DNA of 64,000 bases from Rosellinia necatrix. Lineage: Eukaryota; Ascomycota; Sordariomycetes; Xylariales; Xylariaceae. Below, piece after piece: positions 11,253 to 25,182 of the stretch. A program made the position numbers and the translations under genes. Numbering within the stretch: the first letter of the stretch is position 1; each line of letters begins with the position of its first letter. The stretch covers positions 2,790,001 through 2,854,000 of the forward strand of contig JAGYVD010000002.1 in assembly GCA_021209875.1 (NCBI GenBank). Reading direction: 5' to 3'. The notes below the pieces were generated by a model. It was given only the letters and a program-made list of their open reading frames with translations, was not told where the DNA came from and made no database searches.

Positions 11253-14200
11253 CAGTTATAATTATTAATATAAATATTTGTTTATAATTTCTGCTTGTTT
11301 TATAGTTTTATAATAGCTAATAAAAGTTAAAATATATTTTATATTTAGTAGCTTATATAATTTATTTATAAATATTAAAATAAATTATAAATTTTAATTT
11401 AAAATTATTATTATTAATATATTAAATATTTAAAATAACTTTTATAATATATTTTAGCTATGTTTATTATAATAGCTTATATAATATATAAAATTATTTA
11501 AGCTTTTTTTAATCGGTTTATTATAATAAACATGTTATTATAATTATATTTGTTTTAAAGCATTTATTTAAAATCTATTATTAAATATTACTACATATAA
11601 TTAAACATTAGCAGAAGTTTTAGTTTTTTTAAAGTTTTATTACGTAATATTTTTGCTAAGCGGCATTTTATATAGTTTGTTATATAAGTGTTACAGCTGT
11701 TTGTTAGCCTGGGCTACTAATATTTTTTTAATATTAGTTTTTTAGTTTTACGTTTTTTTAAATATATTATAAATATATAGTTATAGATTTTTATATTAAT
11801 TTAATTTTTAAATATAAATAGTTTAATATTATTTATTATTTATTTATTATTGTTAATCTGTTTATTATTTATTAAAAGTTATTATTTCTAGTTGTTTTAG
11901 CTTTATGTTAGTAAATCTTTATATTAAAGTTTTTATAGTTTTTTTTTTAATATTTTTTTAATTAATCGAGGTTTTTTTAAATTTTTTAGTTTTTTATATA
12001 AATATACTATTAATATTTAGCAGTTATATTTTATTTGACTTAAGATATGTTTTATTATACTATTTATAAATTAAAATATTATTAAATATTTTTAAGCTTT
12101 TTTTGTTTTTATATCAAACGATCTTTTATTTTTAAAATAAAGTATTTATCACTATATTTTTTTTTAATTAAAAATAATAAAAATTATATTTTAAAAACAA
12201 GTTAGTTTATTCTGTTTATTACAAGTTTAAATATTATTTTATGCTAAAATATTTTAAATCTTAATAATTAATAATTATTAAAAAAGTTTTCTTTATGTAT
12301 TAACTAGTTTAAGTTATTATTTTTTTAAAGCTATAGCTACTGCTAATATTTTTTTATTAAAAATTCTATAATTTAGCACAGCATTATATAATATTTTTAA
12401 AAAATAAGCGGTTAAATGCTAATTTTTTTTATATAATTAAAATAACGCGCTAAAAGCTACTTTATTAAAAAAGTTAGTTTTTATTTTAATAAATAAGTTA
12501 TAATTATAATATTTTAATAAATAAGTTATAATTATAATATTTTAATAGTAATATAAAAATTAAAGCTTTTTCTAATATAATAAAAGTTTTATTATATTTA
12601 TTAGTTTATTTAAAAGCTTTTTTTTATTAAGCGGTTTAAAAAAATACTATCTGATTATATTTATTTATAAACTTTCTGAAGAAATTATAAAAACTTAAAA
12701 AACTATATATTTTTATAATAATAAATACTTTTTAATTTATTACAGCTTTTATTTTAATAAAATTAATATAAATATTATTAATATTTATTATATAGCTTAA
12801 AAACTTAGTTTATTTTTTATAAAATTTTGATTTTTTAAGTCAGCTTATAATTTTATGTTTTATAGTTTTAAAGCATTTTTAAATATATATATAATAAGTT
12901 TTTATATTATTAAAATAAATAAAACCGTTGTTTATATATACGTTATAAAAGTTATTTAAAAATTAAATAACGTATTATTAATATACTTTTAAAATATAAA
13001 AGTTTATTTATTAAATTAAATAAAAAGCTTTATAATAATAAACTTTATATTTAATATAAAATATAATAAAGTTTTTATTTTTTAATATATTTTAATATAA
13101 TAAAATATTTATTATATATTAATTTTTATAAAGATTTTAATTTTAAAAATATAAAACAGGGTTTTTTAATAAAAACAATAAATATTAGTTTTTTTATAAT
13201 TTTATTTAGTTTTTAATAGTTTATATAAAAACAGAGTTTTTTATTAGCTTTTTTAAGAAATAATACTAAAAAAATATATAATATATTGTTTAGCTTAATA
13301 AATCTTTTTATAAATTTTAATTAAATGTTCTTATATAATATATAGCTTATTAAATAATATTTTATAGTCTATTTATAATTAATAAAAAATAATTTATTTA
13401 AAGTTTTTTATTAAACATGTTTAACAAGTTATAATATTTAAAAAGTACAAGTTCTAGTATTTCTTTTTTACGTTTTTATTTTTTAGTTTTTTAGTTTTTT
13501 TAGTTAATTAACTTATTAATTTAATAAATACTAATAATTTATATTTAGTTATTAGTTTTATTTTTATATATTAACGTTTTAAAAGCAATAATATTAAAAA
13601 TAATAATTTAAATGTTTAGTTTTTTTTATACTGGCTTATTTTTTTTTTTATATAATAAAGTTTAAAAACATTTAATTTTTAATTTAAAAATATAAATTGT
13701 TTTTTATTTAATATAATTTTTTCTGGTTTAAAGCTTTAAAAGTTTATTAAACAGGAGTACGTTTTTAAGTTTTAGTTTATTTTTTTTATATTTTTTAAAC
13801 TAAAGTTGGATTTTTTATAAATTTTTATTTTTGCTACTAGTATTTTTTATAAAAGCTTTTTTTAGTTTTTTTTTTAGTTTTTTAACAGGCATTTTAAAGT
13901 TAATGTTTTTATTTTTTGTTTAATATTTATTTAATATTTTAAATATTATAACTATGTTTTAGCTTTATTTATAGCTAGCATATAATAATATTTATAATTT
14001 TTAATAAATAAAATAAAAGATTAATATATATTATTTAATATTAAACAATGTATTATATTATTTAAACTATTTTTTTTAATACTATTTTTTATTTTATGTT
14101 TAAAATATTAACAAGTATATTTTTAAATATTTTTTATATATTTTAAAATTAAATATAAAACACGATTAATTTTTAATCCGATTTTCTGTTATATTTAGTT

Positions 14201-16440
14201 ATTAGTTTAAATTTAAATTGTTTTAATAAAAATATGTTTGTATTTATATACATACTGGCTTCTGTATTACTAAATACGTTAAAATAATAAGTAATAATCT
14301 ATTATTACATAAAGTATAAATATATAATAAAAGTTTTTTATTTAAATAGTTATTTATTAAGTTTTTTTTGTTTTTACGCGATAATAATATTTTTAAAAAA
14401 AAGTTTATTTGTTTTAAAGTTATTTTTTCCCTGTTTTTTTTACTGCGCTTTTTTTTAATTCTAAAAATTATTAGTTTAAACTTTTTTATAATTATATTTA
14501 TATAGGTATTATGTCAAGCTTAATCTACAGCTTTTATAAAATAGTTTTTAATAATATGTTTTTTTTGTTTATATTAAAAGCATTTATTTTTAATAATTAA
14601 TGGTTTTATTTTCTCGGTTATAAATTAAAGTTTTTATTTTTTTATAAACATGTTTACTAATAAAGTTAGTTATATTATTATAGCTAGAAAAGGTTTAATA
14701 TAACAAGTATATATTATATTTTATATTTTATATATTATTTTTGTTTTATAAGCTTTATTTTTTTTAATTATTTATAAATAAATAATAAGCTATTTAAAAA
14801 TAATATTTTATATAAGCGTTAAAATCTAGAGTATTTTTAAATATTTAAAAATAGTTTTAATAATTATATAAGATAACAACTTATTTTCAAATTTTTTTTA
14901 TTTTGTTTTATTAAAGCATATTTTTTAATAAAATATATAAAATCTATTTTAAATGATATAAATTTAGCAAAAATATATTTATTAAAGTTTAAAGCTTTAT
15001 AATCGGCTTTTATTTTTTAAAGCGTTTAGATTTTTATAAATATTAAATAACTATTATATTAAATTTTTAAAATTATAATTACGTTAAAATATTTATTAAA
15101 TAAATATAAAACCAAGTTTTTAAATATTTTTTAATAAAATAGGCCTTAATATTGCTTATTTTTATATTATTATTAGCAAACTAATCTGCGTTTATTTTAA
15201 AACAGTTAATTATATTTTTATACTTTATTTTAAATTTTATTTTATTTTTAAAGCGTTATTATAAAACTTATTTATAAATATTTTAATTAATTTTTATGTT
15301 TTTCTATTAAAATTTTAAAAGCAGGTTTTTTCAATATAATTTAATAAATTAATTATTTATTAGTTAAATTTATTTAATAAATTTTAAAAATAGTTATAAT
15401 CAGCTGTTATAATTTTTAATTTAATTATAATATAATTTATAACTGCGTTATTATTTTAGCTTTTAAATAGTTTAAATATAAAAAGTTTATATTTTTATTC
15501 TGTTTATATAATTTATTTAATTTTTATTATGCTTTAGTAAAGCTTTTTAAACATTAGACAATTATTTTTAAGCTATTATAAGCTCTGCTTTAATATTTTT
15601 AAATTATTTTTGTTTTTTATAAAGCGTTTTTTTATATTTTATAATATAAGTGCTAAATTTTATAGTTTATTTTATAGCAGTTTTTATTTGTTTAGCGCTA
15701 TAATATATAATAAAATAATAATTAATTGTTGTTTATTAAAAGTTATTAATATATATATATTTTTTTATTTTATTAAAAAAAAAAAATAAAAATAAAAAAG
15801 TTTATATAAAGTTTATAAATAATTTTATATTAATAAGTTTATTAAAGTTAAGTTAAATAAAATTGTTTTTTTTATAATAAGTTTTTAAAAAAGCCTGTTG
15901 GTTGTTTTTATAATAATTATAGCAAAATTTTATATTAAAATGCCAACTATTTTATAAAAACTTATAAGTTTTATTATATAAAACAGCTTAAAAATCTAAA
16001 GTTTTAATTTATAAATAAAATTTTTAAGCAAAGTTAAACAGTAAGTTTTATATCGCTTTAATTTTAATACTAGCTTTAATAATTAAATATGCTATATTAA
16101 ATTTTTAAAATAATTTAAATATATTAAGTTTTAAATATATTATTAAAAGGGTTTTTAATAAAATATATTAATAATTTAAAAATTTTACGTAATAAAATAA
16201 TGTTTTAATATGCTAAATTTTAACATGTTTATAAGCACTGCTTATAAAAAAGTTGATATTATATTATTAATATTATTTTTATATAAAAATATTTAAAAAG
16301 CAGTTTTAATACTTTAAAATAAAATAATTTATAAATTATTATATTAGTTATAAATAAAAAGTTAAAGCTTTAGCAATATATAATATATTCTATAAAAAAT
16401 CTATAAATAAAAAAAAAAAAATAAATAGAAGGAATTAGCT
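11253..16440. other. Unassigned AT-rich relic DNA, T-rich on plus
   Basis: 5.2 kb without any LTR recognised elsewhere in the window and without a usable open frame. The plus strand is richer in T than A, the pattern seen on the non-coding strand of the A, B and C elements. This may therefore be a decayed element coding on minus. A 28-bp unit is tandemly duplicated at 12483-12538. No gene, RNA or element end could be supported. Confidence 0.5.
12483..12538. repeat. Tandem duplication, 28-bp unit x2
   Basis: The unit begins attttaataaataagttata; positions 12483-12510 are repeated exactly at 12511-12538, and the next ten bases start a third copy. A recent slippage event within decayed sequence. 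Confidence 0.85.
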
Positions 16441-16450
16441 TATTAAAATT

Positions 16451-16587
16451 CTGGCTAAGTGCAAATGTGTGAGGTAGGTCCAGTCTGTGCGCTACAGCTG
16501 GTCTGTGCGCCCTAGTTAGCAACAGGTGTACAGATACAGGTCTGTGCCACATGCCTGATTAGCCAACCAGTTATCCGTAACTAGTAA
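16451..16587. mobile_element. 137-bp GC-rich island flanked by 10-bp direct repeats, possible short insertion
   Basis: A sharp GC island in AT-rich DNA. The identical ten bases tattaaaatt flank it (16441-16450 and 16588-16597), which could be a target duplication of the length left by SINE-like insertions, although such a string can recur by chance here. Inside are inverted 7-mers tggctaa (16452-16458) and ttagcca (16559-16565) and three copies of gtctgtgc (16483, 16501, 16540). No Pol III box B or coding frame is convincing. The open frame across it on minus is low-complexity beyond the island and not a gene. Confidence 0.4.
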
Positions 16588-16597
16588 TATTAAAATT

Positions 16598-18261
16598 AAA
16601 ATTATATAAAACTTATTATTTAATTTTGCTGCAAAGTTTTATTTATAAATTAAAACTTTAAACTTTCAAGCTGTTTTATATAATAAAACTTACAAATTTT
16701 TTTATAAAACAGTTAATATTTTAATATAGAATTTTGCTATAATTATTATAAAAACAATTAAGAGGTTTTTTTGAAAACTTATTATAAAAAAAGCTAATTT
16801 ATTTAATTTAACTTTAAAAATTTATTAATATAAAATTATTTATAAATTTTATATAAAGTTTTTTATTTTTATTATTTTTTAATAAAATAAAAGTAAAAAT
16901 ATATATATTAATAATTTTTCGATAAATAATAATTAATTATTATTTTCTTATATATTATATAATTAAATAAATAAAACTGTTATAAAATAAGCTATAAAAT
17001 TTAACGCTTATATTATAAAATATAAAAAACGTTTTATAAAAATAAAAACAATTTAAAAATATTAAAACTAAGGTAATAATAGTTTAAAATAACCGTTTAA
17101 TATTTAAAAAGCTTTATTAAAATAGAATAAAAATTAAATAAATTAAACAGATAAAACAAAAATATAAACTTTTATATTTAAACTGTTTAAAAGCTAAAAT
17201 AATAATACAGCTATAAATTATATTATAATTAAATTAAAAACTATAATAATTAATTATAATTAGATTTAAAATTTATGAAATAAATTTAACTAATTAATAG
17301 TTAATTTATTAAAATATATAAAAAAAGATTTGTTGTTAAAACTTTTAAAAAAATATAAAAATAAATTAAAATATTTTTAAAAGATTTTTATAATAACGTT
17401 TTAAAAAATAAAATAAAATTTAAAATATAATATAAAAATCTAATTAACCGTTTTAAAAGAAATATAAACTAGTTTATTAATAATAATATAAAAATTAGCA
17501 ACATTAAGTTTTATTTTATTAAAAACATATTTAAAAACTTAGTTTTATATTTATTTAATAAACATTTTAACGTAATAATAACTTTAAAAATTTAATATAA
17601 TATTAATATAATATTTATAAAAAATAAACGTTTTAAACAAAATAAAAGCTGATTATAAAACTTTAAATCCTAATAAATATATACTTATTAAATTTATATA
17701 GTTTAAAATAAATTTTATATATTTTATTAAAAAACACGTTTTAATAATACTAAATAAAAAAAATTTAGAAACAAGTTGTTATTTTATATATTTATTAAAA
17801 CTATTTTTAAATCTTTAAAAAACATTATAAATTTAAACGTTTATATAAAATATTATATTTAAATAGTTTATTATTTATTTATAAATAATTAAAAAAAACA
17901 AAGCTTATATAATAAAAACAATATGTAAAATATAATAAATACTTGTAATATTAAACTTTTTTAGCTATAATAATATAATTAATTTTATGAATAAATATAT
18001 TTATAAAAAATAAAAATTTTAACTTATAATTAAAAAATAAAACAATTAATTATTAAAAACAAGTGTTTTTAATATAAACAAAAAAAATATATTATTAAAA
18101 ACTGTTTTATAAAAGCTGCAGACCAGGCTTAATATAATATTTATATAAATATAATTTTAAAAAAGTTTAAACCAGCACTTTTTAAAATTAAAAAAAACGC
18201 GGAAAAAAAAATAAAAAAAAATTAACTTTAAAAAAAATAAACTTTTTTTTAAAATTAATAT
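16598..18261. other. Unassigned AT-rich relic DNA, A-rich on plus
   Basis: 1.7 kb with no recognised repeat or frame. It is A-rich on plus, so if it is element sequence the coding strand is probably plus. It forms the left flank of A2 but does not supply the missing piece of the C2 LTR found on the right flank. Confidence 0.5.
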
Positions 18262-18446
18262 TAACACAGTCAGGAAAGGGGGGGCTCCTTATCTAGCTAG
18301 CAAAGCTAGCTAGATAAAGATTATATAGCTTAAATAAAATAACCTGGCTTAATAAAGCTTTTAGTCCTTGCGGGACCAAAAGCCTCTATTTAATCTATAT
18401 TACACTTTTATAAACTTGATTATACTACTTTTAGTAAACTATACTA
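18262..18446 (+). repeat. LTR of A2 (5' LTR)
   Basis: 185 bp from taacacagtcagg (TGACACAGTCAGG in the best copy) to ctatacta. It retains the G-run (18279-18284) and the ctagctagcaaagctagctag hairpin, but the second hairpin is weakened by mutation. Confidence 0.9.
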
Positions 18447-20859
18447 AATAATGCAGTAAATCTTATAATTACACGATTTTATATTTTAGTCTATTTTTTT
18501 TTGTGCTAGCAGATAAAATACGGTTAGTTTTTTAACGTTTATATATACTTAACCTTTAATATAACTTTTTTTTGTATTTTAAGCAGCGCTGTTTGCTAAA
18601 AAAAGCAGAACTATTAATTTTTAAGCTTGGCTGTGGCTAATACAATTTATTAATATTTATTAACTTATAAATTTAACTAACTAATTAATTTAATATATTT
18701 TGTGTTAATTAGTTGATTATTTTATTTTTGCTAATATAAAAAACCAAAAATATAACAACAGCAACGTTTAATTTTGCATTATATTTTAAACAGTTTAAGT
18801 TATTAGTTGTTTATTTATTACCGCATTTAGCAATTAATATAATAAAATAATTTATTGTTTTTTTAAACTTTAATTATTTTAGTATTAAATTTTTAATAAC
18901 TATAATATTATAATTAGTTGTTTTTTAAACTTTAATTAGTATTATATTTAAATAATAATAATTATATATTTTAAAATATAATTATTACTAGCTTTATTTT
19001 TTAAAAGCTTATGTTAAGTTTTTAATAAGCACGTAAATTTTAATACTATTTAATTATATTTTTTATTTTATTTTTAATTTTAAAATTTAATTTTGTTTTA
19101 AAATATATATAACTATAAATTTATAAAACCGCTAATAATATTTATTACTTTAATTATAAAATAATCTATATATATTTGTTCTGCTCTTAATTTACTTAAT
19201 AATTATTAATATATTAAAACGTAAAACTAACCTAGCATTTTTAACATTTAAAAAATTTAAAATAGTTTTAATAATTAAAAATTTAATTTTAAAGCTTATA
19301 AAAACAGAAAAAATCTTTAGCTTTAATATAGTTTAACTTAAGCTATTAATTTTAAAAATAATATAGAAAAACGTTATTTTTGCTAGCAAAACTTATGTTT
19401 ATTAAGCTAGCACTTTTTAATTTATATAAAATTAAAAACTAAAACTATAAATATTAAACATTTTATATTAAAAAAATATAATTTAAAATAAATTTAACCC
19501 CAAGTTTAAATTAAGTAATAATAAAAATTAAAGGTTTATATTTTAAACTTGTTTAAAAACAATATAAAATTAACAAAGAATTTAACGAAAACTTTAAAAT
19601 TATTATTTAGTTTAAAGCTAAAAAAATAACTTTTAATAATAATAACAGTTTTTAATTTTTTTAAAAAAATAAACAGTTTTAAAAACTATATTGCTAAAAA
19701 TATAAATAAATTATTACAATAATAATAATTTAAATTATAAAATTAAAAATTAAAATTTAAACTAAATAAATAAGCTTTTAAGTTTTTACTCCAGCTCTAA
19801 ACTTTTATAGAATTAATATAATAAATTAAAAATAATATAACTAAAATAAAAAACATTTTAAAAATATTAAAACAATAAAGATAATTAATTAATTGCTATA
19901 ATAATTAAAAAATATTAAAATATGAGCTAATATAAAGACTTTAGCTTTTAAAGCATTTTATCGCGATATTAATTAATTATTTAAAGCTGCGTTAAATATA
20001 ACTAAATATGCAGCAGTATTACCTGTTTAATTTTAACAGCTTGGTTATTAATACTTAACTGCAGCTATATTAGCATTAAAACTATTGCTTAAATTATTTA
20101 TTCTAATCTTTTTAATAAAACTAAGATAAGTTTTAGTAGTAGTATTAATACTTATTATTTTAATAGTCCGTTTTAAAATATAAACTATATACTTGTTAAT
20201 AAAAGCTTTGTTTATTAAAGCAGCATAACAATATATAAATCTTTTCATTTTATATTAGTTTAAATATAATATATTTGCAACTTTTTTTATTATAATACTT
20301 TTAAAACTATAACATTTAATAAATAATAAAAACTTTTTAAAACTACTTCTATAAAACAATAATTTTAAGAATTTAAATAGCTTAAATATAAACAATAAAA
20401 AAAGCGGTAAAAAAAACCTTTAAAAAAACGTTTTAATTAAAAAAGTTAAAGTAGCAGAAATAGCTATAAATATAAATAAAAAAACTAAAAAAAAAATATT
20501 AAACATTTAACAGCTTTGCTTTTTTATTATATAATAATTATATAAAACAAGCTAATATTAACTAGTTTAAGTTAAATAAAAAAAATAAAAACGACATAAA
20601 AATAACAGCTAATAAACATAAGCTTATTTTTACTAACATATTTTATTTTATAAAAAAAGTTAATTTATTTTTTAAAGATTTAAAAATAGCAGAACAAAAT
20701 ATTTAATAAATTTTAATTATATTTTAAACATTATTAAAAAAACCAGCAGTTTTATAATAAAATAATAAGCTAACTATTAAAAAACAACTTAAATTTAAAA
20801 TATAAAAATTAAACGTTCTTTTAAATAAAATAACCACCTGATTTAATATATAACCTGCT

Positions 20860-21064
20860 TGAGAGGTGCACCATGGGGGGGGTGAAAAGTGTATTGTAAA
20901 AGATGAAGATCTAACTATTCTGATCTAACTTGTGGATCTAGCTAGGTGCATGGGCCAGGGCCCACTTATTAGGGCTAGTCCCAAGTGGTGGGGTGCGTGG
21001 CTTTGCCACGCTACAGGTGGGGCTACAGCGCTTATATAAGCGACTCCCCTGTCGGCGCGTATCA
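20860..21064 (+). repeat. S-family solo LTR, 205 bp, little mutated
   Basis: Starts TGAGAGGTGCACC, ends GCGCGTATCA and is flanked by ctgct on both sides (20855-20859 and 21065-21069), the mark of an LTR-retroelement integration followed by LTR-LTR recombination. It shares about 95% of its sequence by eye with 44728-44931. It contains a TATA-bearing palindrome (gcgcttatataagcg near 21028-21042) that could be its promoter. It is GC-rich while the surrounding A2 is RIP-mutated. Confidence 0.88.
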
Positions 21065-21540
21065 CTGCTATAGCAACAGAACGTTTTATTTAAATTAAAT
21101 TATTATTAAAAAATATCGTATAACAAAATACTGCTTTTATTATATTTATATAAAAAACTAAAATATATTTAAATTATAAAACTTTTAAACGTTAATAATA
21201 AAATTAATATAATATTATAATTATAATATAAACTAACATAAACTTTAAAATTAAGCAATATTTTTAACACTTAATATAAAAATACTTTAATTAAATATAT
21301 AATTTAAATTATGAAAACAAAGCTTTTTTTAATAACAGTAGCAAAAAATAAAGATCTATAAATTAAAAAAAGCTATTAAAACTATAACAAAAAATCTAAT
21401 TAAAAAAATAAACGTTAAAAAAACGCCGATTAAAACAAAAAAAAAAAAATAGTATAATAAAAACAAAAAAAAAACAAAAAAAAAACGGCCAGAATAAACA
21501 TAAAAATAAATATAATCGTTATTAAAAAAAACATATTAAC

Positions 21541-23380
21541 GCAGCTAAGTTAAACTTGTTAATATTAAACGCAATATTGTTTCATATTTTATTTAGCTTT
21601 AAATTAAATGATAATAAAGCGTTTATTATAATTAATTATAGCTAATTATATAAATATTGTAAATAAATATTTAATTTAACACGTAATTAAAATTAACATG
21701 TTATAGGTTATATTAAACGTTTAGCTAAATATATTTATAAGTAATATAATATATTGTTTATATCGCGTAATATATTATTTTAATATTTATATAAATATAA
21801 TTGTTTTAATATTACATTAAAAATTATATAAAAATTTTTTTATAACAGAACTAATTAAAAATATAACAAGAAAAAATAATAAATTTTAAACAAAAAACAA
21901 ATTAATTATATTGTTAGTTTAAACAACATTTAATCAGTTATATAATTTTAAAAAATAAAATAAAAACAATAATTTTTATATTTTAAAATTGTTATTAAAA
22001 ATTTATAAATAGTAAAATATTATTAAAAGCTTAAATATAAGTTATATTTATTTAATAATAACAAAATAATTATTAAGCAAATTTAAATATATTTTTAAAA
22101 ATAAATAAGCTAGATTTAAAAAATAAAAATAATTAAATTAAATATACAAAAAAGCTATATTAAAATTTTATATATTAAGACATAATAATTATAAATTTTC
22201 ATAATTATTAAAAGTTGTAAATATAGCATAAATTATAAAAAAAAAATAATATTAAAATATTATTAAAAAATAACTTGTTACATATTTATAAAATATTAAT
22301 TAATTATAGTTTAAATATAGTTATTTTTATAAACGTTAAAAACTTTAAAATATTTTTTAAATGTTTTTAAAACAAACTTATATATATATAAAATAATTTT
22401 AATATAAAAATTATTTTAACATTTAAAACATTAATATTAGCACTAATTAAATATAAATTACTATTTAAAAATAAACACTTTATATTTAAATTATTATAAA
22501 AAATAATATAGCAGCTTTAATTAAATTTATAATTTTTTAAACCTAATAATTGCTAATTTATTTTTAAAACTAAAACTATTTTTAAAAATACTTAATAAAT
22601 ATAATTTAAAAATAACAATATTAAAAATTAAATATTAAAAATATATAAAATTTTTTTGTAAAAGCTATAATAATAGCTATAAGTTTAATAGCAGCTAGAG
22701 CTGTAAATATAACTAATGTATTAATAATTAATACTAGCTTGCTATTTAATACGTTTTAAAACATTTTATTAATTATTAATTTTAATACTTTTATATTTAA
22801 AAAAAATACATATATATTTAATACTTTTAAATTATTAAAGATATATTTTTAGCAGACTTTTTATTAATAATTTTTATTATTGCTGCTATTACTGCCAATA
22901 TATATTAAAATAATAATATAACTTTAAACTTAGACTTAATTATAACAAAAATTAATATAATCGCTAGAATAATTAACGCGTTAAAACAACACGATATTCT
23001 TTTAGCAGGCTTTTTTTTTAATAAAGTTTTTAATATAGCTAACGCAACTAGCGTAACAGATATAACTAACATAATAAATATAATTAACGCGATTTACGCG
23101 ACAAAAATACCTGTAGCAAAAACAGACAAATAATTAAATAAAATATTAAAGCTTAAAATTTAAAAGATCCTATTAATACTAAGTATAAAAAAGCCTAATA
23201 AAAAAAACAAAATTAAAGCTTTAAATAAATAGTTTATTTATATAAAAAAAAATATTATAACGCTAGAAACTTTTAAGTTGTTAAACAAAATATTTGATAT
23301 TTAAAAAAACTAAAGTACTATTAATATATTAAAAAAAACAAATAAAAATCTTTTAATAAATAATTAGCAATAAATAAAAC
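21541..23380 (+). pseudogene. A2 relic upstream of RT (gag or N-terminal pol region), unrecognised
   Basis: One plus-strand frame (codons starting at 21541) runs through this block with TAA/TAG but no TGA. TGA absence is weak evidence, since RIP itself removes TpG. Stronger is that A3 (43600-41900, minus) and A1 give the same residues in the same frame. Shared blocks are NAILF.ILFSFKLN near 21565-21615, YIKRLAKY near 21710-21735, and IARIINALKQHDILLAGFFF with NATSVTD near 22960-23070. Its place 5' of RT suggests Gag/protease or a linker, but no CCHC knuckle or aspartic-protease motif was visible. It cannot encode a protein now. Confidence 0.5.
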
Positions 23381-23739
23381 TAAATTTTTATTTATATTTT
23401 TTTAATATATATAATTAAAAAGCAGTTAATATAATATTTAATAAGCTTTATAAGCAAAATAAAATAAAATAAATAAATAGTTTTTTTTATTTATATATTT
23501 AATTTTATTATATAGCTTATACGTAAAAAAAACTATATTTATATTTAATAGTTAATTTAAAAGTTTTAAATAAAATTGCTGTTTTAAACAATTATTAATT
23601 ATTATTATAATCTATAGTAAATATATTAAGTAAAAAAAATATTTTATTATAATAAATACAACTATATTTTTTATTAATTTATAATTTATTTTAATTATTA
23701 AAACTGATTTATAATAAACAGTTTTTAAAACTAAAATAA

Positions 23740-24780
23740 TTAATAAAAGCTTTAACAAGATTTTATAATATGTCTGCATATATTTAACGTTTTATAAATA
23801 AATTGTTTTATTTTTATAAATATTATTATAAGCTTTTATTAATAATGTTATTATTTTTTAAATATTAAAGCAGATTATTTAGCTTATTTATAAAATATTT
23901 TTATATTGTTTAATAAAAAAATTTTTATTTTTAAAAAACTTTAATTATATATTTATTTATAAAATTATTAAGCTTTTAAATAAACGCTTTAAATATATTT
24001 ATAATAAAAAACAGTTGGCAGTATTTAAAAACCTGAGGTTTTAAATGAATTAAAGCTTTAAAATAATATTTAAAAAATATAAAATTGTTTTATATATTAT
24101 TGTTATATTATACTAAAGTTGTAAAACTTTTATAAAAGTATAAAATAAAGTTATTTAATAAAAACGTAAAATAAAACTATATAAACTTAATAATTATAGC
24201 AAACATTAAATATATTATAAGTTTATATATTTTAAACTAATTATAGCTAAAATAAAATTATTTAAAGCTTTTAAAACTTTATTTATTTATATATTATATT
24301 TTATTGTTATAATTTTATAAAATATTATATATATAAATAAATAGCTTGCTAAAAAAAGCTTTAAAATAATATTATATTAAAAATAAATATATATAAAAAC
24401 TAAAATTAATAATTTTATATATATAAATATTGCTAATAATATTTTAAAGTTATTATATATTATAATTAAAAATTAAATATAAATTTATTAAACTAAAAAT
24501 AGCTTGTGTAATTTAAACTTATTAACGTTTATAAATTATAATTAAAGCTTTAATAAACTTAATAGTTTTTTACTAATTATTTAATAATAAAAATATATTA
24601 AATTAAACTAAGCTTAATAATAAATTTACGGACTATATAAATAAATATTTTATTAACATGTTTATATATTTATTATAATATAAATTATAAAAATATTATA
24701 TATTAAGCAGGCCCAACATTATTTTAAATATATTTAATGGATTAAAAATATTATTAATTTAGTAAACATTAAAAAAAATA
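23740..24780 (+). pseudogene. A2 pol relic: reverse transcriptase and RNase H (Ty3/Gypsy)
   Basis: The frame beginning near 23740 reads FYNMSAYIQRFINKLF and YKYYYK. A one-base deletion just before 23832, relative to A1 and A3, moves the reading into the next frame, which gives AFINNVIIF (catalytic FIDD as FINN at 23835-23846) and ends QLAVFKNLRF near 24050. From about 24600 the original frame reads TKLNNKF, INMFIYLLQYKL and NIILNIFNGLK. This matches the order KLN..RLxxASxYLxQxxL..GRxNxVPDALSRL at the end of fungal Gypsy RNase H, where GATGCA to AATATA explains D-A to N-I. An integrase is expected 3' of this (24800-26600), but I could not identify its HHCC or D,D-35-E residues. Confidence 0.8.
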
Positions 24781-25182
24781 TTTTAAATTAATAAAAACTT
24801 GTACTAAACAATATATAAATAATATATTTAAAACTAATAATAAAAAAATAATAAAAGCTAAAATTATAACAGACTACGCTAAAGATTTTAAATATTAAAA
24901 GTTTTAAAATAATCTATAAAAGCAATAAAAACGTTATAAATCTTTTAAGCTTAAATATCTTTTATATTTATAAATAATTGATTATATAATATTAACTAAA
25001 AAATAAACATAGATTATATATATTTAAAAACATATAGTTAAATCTTTAATCATAATATATACAAATAAGTATTATTTTAATAAATAGCATATAATAAAAA
25101 ATTAAAACTTTATATAATCAAGTTAAAAATTTATAAAATAAAAACATTTTTACATTATTATAATAAATATAAATTATATAAT

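Noticed and set aside
20048..20248. 66-codon open frame on minus, conserved in three family A copies (also 7480-7675 and 44935-45065)
   Set aside because: Conservation is explained by shared element ancestry. The frame lies antisense to the family A coding direction set by the RT, and no domain is recognisable, although an antisense product cannot be excluded.
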